Program-made: the position numbers and the translations under genes | The notes under the pieces: generated by a model | Told to the model about the DNA's origin: nothing | Seen by the model: the letters and a program-made list of their open reading frames with translations, nothing else | Databases searched by the model: none | Shown: piece after piece, positions 5,151-7,714 of the stretch | How positions within the stretch are numbered: the first letter of the stretch is position 1 | Layout of the letters: the number at the start of each line of letters is the position of its first letter | Source: Armatimonadota bacterium | Lineage (GTDB): Bacteria; Armatimonadota; DTGP01; JAHWJO01 | Direction of reading: 5' to 3' | Assembly (NCBI GenBank): GCA_019348365.1 | Contig: JAHWJO010000207.1 | Location: 1-7,714 of the forward strand | DNA: 7,714 nucleotides

Positions 5151-5939
5151 ATGATCGCGCCGTCCGGCTGGAGGTTAAGGATGGGGGAAGTCTGGGAGGC
5201 CGCGCTCGATCTGGTCTACCCGACGCGCTGCGTCGCCTGCGACCGGCTGGGGGCGGGGCTCTTCTGCGACGAGTGCCGGGACTCCGTGGAGCCGATTGCG
5301 GCGCCGCACTGCGAGCGCTGCCAGGAACCCGATGAGCCGGGCCGGTGCCCCGGCTGCCGCCATCACCCTCCCGCGTTCCGACGGGCGCGGGTCGCGGGCC
5401 GGTTCGAGGGATCCCTTCGCGACGCGATCCATGCCCTGAAGTACGAGCAGCGCGAGCGGGTGGCCGCCCCTCTCACCGACCTGCTCGCTGCAGCCTGGGA
5501 ACGCGCGCCCGAGCTGCACGGCGCGGAGGCGGTCGTTCCACTGCCCATCCACGCCCGTCGCGAGCGGGAGCGCGGCTTCAACCAGTCGGCGCTCCTGGCG
5601 GGGGAGCTGTCCGAGCGCATCGGACTCCCGGCGCTGGAGTCGGTCCTCACGCGCCCCGTCTATCGAAAGCCGCAGGTGGGCCTGAACCGGGAGGAGCGGC
5701 ACGCCAATGTGGAAGGGGTGTTCCATGTGGAGGACCCTGAAGCGATCACGGGCCTCACGCTGCTCCTCATCGACGACGTTCTCACCACCGGGGCCACCTG
5801 CCATGCGGCGGCGCAAACCCTCATGGCGGCGGGCGCGAAGGAGGTGTTCGTCCTTGCGCTGGCCCGTGAACCGTACCGCAAGGAGCGGCGCAGCGCCGTT
5901 TCCACCGTCCCGCCTGCCCGGAAAGGAGTGACCCATTGA
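5151..5939 (+). CDS. comF: ComF family phosphoribosyltransferase-fold protein
   Basis: From the ATG at 5151 the product has 262 residues. Four CxxC pairs (27/30, 39/42, 54/57, 66/69) form the N-terminal zinc-finger region typical of ComF, starting right after LDLVYPTR. The type I phosphoribosyltransferase fold follows: LKYEQRERVAAPL (97-109), the ComF signature RRERERGFNQSALLAGEL (137-154), RKPQVGLNREERHANVEGVF (172-191), and the PRPP-binding loop LLIDDVLTTGAT (205-216). In naturally competent bacteria ComF is needed for moving single-stranded DNA into the cytoplasm. Relatives without competence genes, such as GntX, have less clear roles, and no other competence gene is in this window. An ATG at 5181 has an equally good ribosome site and would remove ten residues. 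The stop overlaps the purC start by four bases (TTGA), so the two are probably one operon. Weak promoter-like boxes lie at 5040-5067. Confidence 0.9.
   Translation: MIAPSGWRLRMGEVWEAALDLVYPTRCVACDRLGAGLFCDECRDSVEPIAAPHCERCQEPDEPGRCPGCRHHPPAFRRARVAGRFEGSLRDAIHALKYEQRERVAAPLTDLLAAAWERAPELHGAEAVVPLPIHARRERERGFNQSALLAGELSERIGLPALESVLTRPVYRKPQVGLNREERHANVEGVFHVEDPEAITGLTLLLIDDVLTTGATCHAAAQTLMAAGAKEVFVLALAREPYRKERRSAVSTVPPARKGVTH
5923..5928 (+). promoter_or_regulatory. Ribosome binding site for the TTG start of purC
   Basis: AAGGAG lies inside the comF 3' end, 7 bases before the TTG at 5936. It supports the unusual start codon and translational coupling across the TTGA overlap (5936-5939). Confidence 0.75.
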
Positions 5940-6859
5940 CTGCCCGAACCGTCTCCACCACCGACCTCCCGTTCCCGGTCGTCACGCGGGGCAAGGTGCG
6001 CGACGTGTACGACCTGGGGGACCGCCTCCTGTTGGTCGCCTCGGACCGCATCTCCGCCTTCGACGTGATCCTCCCCTCTCCCATCCCCGACAAGGGCCGG
6101 GTGCTGACCCAGATCTCCCAGTTCTGGTTCGACCTCACGGCCCCGCTCTGCCCGAACCAGACCCTGAGCGGGCCGGACGCCGAATTCCCCGAAGAAGTGA
6201 AGGATCGTGAGGAGCTGCATGGACGCGCCGTCGTGGTGAAGAAGACTCAACCGTTCCCGGTGGAGTGCGTGGTGCGGGGCTACCTGAGCGGGTCGGCGTG
6301 GGCGGCGTACCGCCAGGCCGCATCTGCAAACGGGATCGTGGAGCTCTGGGGATTGCGGCTACCCGCCGGCCTGAGGGATTCGGATCGCCTGCCGGAGCCC
6401 GTCTTCACCCCCACCACCAAGGCCCACAGCGGACATGACGAGAGCATCACCTTCGAGGAGATGGCGGGGACGGTGGGAAACGAAACCGCCGGGTTACTTC
6501 GGGATCGGGCGCTCGCGGTTTACGAAGCGGGATGCCGTCATGCCGAGTCGCGGGGGCTCATCGTCGCGGACACGAAGTTTGAATTCGGGGAGAGGGACGG
6601 GGAGATCCTGCTCATCGACGAAGCGCTGACCCCCGATTCCTCGCGCTTCTGGGATGCCCGCACCTACGAGCCGGGGCGGCCCCAGCCCAGCTTCGACAAG
6701 CAGTTCGTGCGGGACTGGCTCCAGGACCTCGCGGACCGGGAGGAGTGGAACAAGGAGTCGCCCGGCCCCGAACTCCCCGAGGAGATCGTTCGGGGCACGT
6801 CGGAGCGTTACCGGGAGGCGTACCGGAGGATCACCGGGCGGGAGCTGGAGGCCGGCTGA
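5936..6859 (+). CDS. purC: Phosphoribosylaminoimidazole-succinocarboxamide synthase (SAICAR synthetase)
   Basis: The 307-residue enzyme joins CAIR and aspartate using ATP to make SAICAR, a late step of cytoplasmic de novo purine synthesis. Visible landmarks are GKVRDVYDLGDRLLLVASDR (19-38, nucleotide-binding strands), ISAFDVILPSPIPDKG (39-54), signature 1 FPVECVVRGYLSGS (107-120), PVFTPTTKAHSGHDESI (155-171), signature 2 VADTKFEFG (210-218), then IDEALTPDSSRFW (227-239) and SFDKQFVRDWL (252-262). The length is that of the roughly 300-residue form also found in fungi, longer than the roughly 240-residue form of E. coli and Bacillus. The start is TTG at 5936, overlapping the comF stop and preceded by AAGGAG. 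No other purine gene adjoins it here; its partner is comF, whose fold also binds PRPP. All key motifs are intact. Confidence 0.97.
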   Translation: MTARTVSTTDLPFPVVTRGKVRDVYDLGDRLLLVASDRISAFDVILPSPIPDKGRVLTQISQFWFDLTAPLCPNQTLSGPDAEFPEEVKDREELHGRAVVVKKTQPFPVECVVRGYLSGSAWAAYRQAASANGIVELWGLRLPAGLRDSDRLPEPVFTPTTKAHSGHDESITFEEMAGTVGNETAGLLRDRALAVYEAGCRHAESRGLIVADTKFEFGERDGEILLIDEALTPDSSRFWDARTYEPGRPQPSFDKQFVRDWLQDLADREEWNKESPGPELPEEIVRGTSERYREAYRRITGRELEAG

Positions 6860-6890
6860 GAGGAGGGGAAAGATCGCACCCGCCGGCCTC
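6848..6890. terminator. Possible bidirectional terminator between purC and the hypothetical gene
   Basis: GAGGCCGGC (6848-6856) and GCCGGCCTC (6882-6890) form a perfect 9-bp stem over a 25-base loop. The stem includes the last codons of purC and ends in the stop codon of the opposing gene. The position between convergent genes suits a shared terminator. The loop is long and no T run follows on either strand, so an intrinsic terminator of the usual kind is not proven. Confidence 0.35.
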
Positions 6891-7714
6891 AGGGCAAAAT
6901 GGTAGCGGAACCCGTCGGGCTGCCGGATGGGGCGGGCTGCGGGAACCCGAAATCGATCGCGGTGGTGGGAGCCTTCCACGCCCGCTCCTGGTCCTTGCTC
7001 AGGTCCAGGTTCCGCTCCAGCGTGACCTCGCGGGAGCCTTTGTCATCGAAAATGAGCGCCCGGACGGTGTAGCGGCCCTCCGGAATCCGCACCTCGATAT
7101 TCCCCGGCCCGCTGTCGAGCACGACGGTCGTCTGGCCGGAGCCGTAGAGCAGGAGGGGCGTTCCCCGGAGCGGCGTCCCCTTGCGGTCGGTCAGGCCCGC
7201 CTTCAGGGTGTGGAAGGTGGGGCGCTGAATGGGAACCTCCACCGTCCCGCTGCCGAGCGTGGCGGGCTCCGGGACCTCGTACTTGAGCGAGGAGTACCCC
7301 GGCCCCGCCGGAGCGGAGAGGATCATCCGGTAACTCCCCGGCAGGAGGTTCACCTTCACTTCATCCGGCCAGAGCTGCTCCACGGAAAAGTAATCCCACC
7401 GGCTCGTCATCACGCCGGACCGGTCGGTGCCGGAGACCGGTTCCATCGTGAGCGAGGTGAAGGGGGCCATCGGCCCGGCCTTCTTCAGCCGGACGTGGCT
7501 GATCGCTTCCTTCGGGATCGCCGGGATCGTGACTTTCAGCTCCGCGAGCTGCTCCTTGCGAAGCCGGACCGGCTCCAGCCAGTGGAGCGTGCCGCTCATC
7601 TCTTCCAGCGGATTGGCCGGGACCGGGTCGGAAAACCGGACCTGATAGGAGCCGGGGAAGAGGGGCACGGTCTGGCGGAATTCCGGCGCGGCGGAGAGGG
7701 AGATCGTCGGAGTC
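6889..7714 (-). CDS. Hypothetical protein, beta-rich with PEGA-like motifs, N-terminus beyond window
   Basis: The frame is open through the right edge, giving 274 complete codons of the C-terminal part before the TGA at 6889-6891. A GTG at 7668 is in frame, but the coding sequence continues above it without a stop, so the real start probably lies outside. I do not recognise the family. Three similar motifs are visible: LFPGSYQVRF (about 18-27), LLPGSYRMIL near the middle and IPEGRYTVRAL in the last third. This PxGxY-V/M-hydrophobic pattern is typical of PEGA and carboxypeptidase-regulatory-like beta sandwiches, often found in exported or surface proteins. The tail is Pro/Ser/Gly-rich and ends SGSPTGSATILP. 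No catalytic motif or membrane segment is visible. It converges on purC with 29 bases between stops. Reality of the gene is likely; function is unknown. Confidence 0.72.
   Translation of the reverse strand, partial: TPTISLSAAPEFRQTVPLFPGSYQVRFSDPVPANPLEEMSGTLHWLEPVRLRKEQLAELKVTIPAIPKEAISHVRLKKAGPMAPFTSLTMEPVSGTDRSGVMTSRWDYFSVEQLWPDEVKVNLLPGSYRMILSAPAGPGYSSLKYEVPEPATLGSGTVEVPIQRPTFHTLKAGLTDRKGTPLRGTPLLLYGSGQTTVVLDSGPGNIEVRIPEGRYTVRALIFDDKGSREVTLERNLDLSKDQERAWKAPTTAIDFGFPQPAPSGSPTGSATILP

Noticed and set aside
5175..5936. A 253-codon minus-strand frame opposite comF
   Set aside because: It is a shadow of comF, which has all expected motifs; the antisense translation has no recognisable domain.

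Overview
This is a GC-rich bacterial chromosomal window (by eye about 63-66% G+C in the genes). It carries six well-supported genes, one probable small gene, one hypothetical gene and several intergenic palindromic repeats. The best taxonomic clue is the truncated type IV prepilin-like (pseudopilin) gene at the left edge. Its cleavage motif, followed by the FPVFAKARERAR segment and a CxxNLKQIGLALSAYHSDWDD-type continuation, resembles the large DUF1559-like prepilin families of Armatimonadota (also Planctomycetota). The intergenic repeat families fit an uncultured bacterium of that kind. The assignment is inference from pattern memory, not a search.

Layout, left to right: (1) 1-315, minus, the prepilin-like protein, cut by the window edge, with a near-consensus sigma-70 promoter at 379-407. 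(2) 316-754, a divergent intergenic region with a GC-rich double hairpin. (3) 755-1357, plus, msrA, a methionine sulfoxide reductase. (4) 1358-1664, a convergent intergenic region filled by a nested palindromic element with about 40-bp inverted ends and a third partial copy of the end sequence. (5) 1665-3347, minus, a large M14 zinc carboxypeptidase. (6) 3348-3772, an intergenic region with a perfect 32-bp inverted repeat of a very recognisable dispersed family. (7) 3773-4657, minus, a divergent SpoU/TrmH-type RNA methyltransferase whose start is uncertain. (8) 4799-5005, plus, a probable 68-residue zinc-ribbon protein. (9) 5151-5939, plus, a ComF-type phosphoribosyltransferase-fold protein, translationally coupled through a TTGA overlap to (10) 5936-6859, plus, purC (SAICAR synthase). 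(11) 6889-7714, minus, the C-terminal part of a beta-rich hypothetical protein with PEGA-like motifs, convergent with purC.

The genes do not form one pathway. The only clear operon is comF-purC, which links a PRPP-fold protein to purine synthesis. The others are single housekeeping or accessory genes: oxidative protein repair, peptide hydrolysis, RNA methylation and cell-surface or secretion functions. I see no CRISPR array, tRNA, rRNA, transposase, toxin-antitoxin pair or phage gene, and no convincing undescribed multigene system. The points most worth a second look are the three intergenic repeat structures, the altered motif 3 of the RNA methyltransferase, and the crowded divergent start region around 4640-4840.
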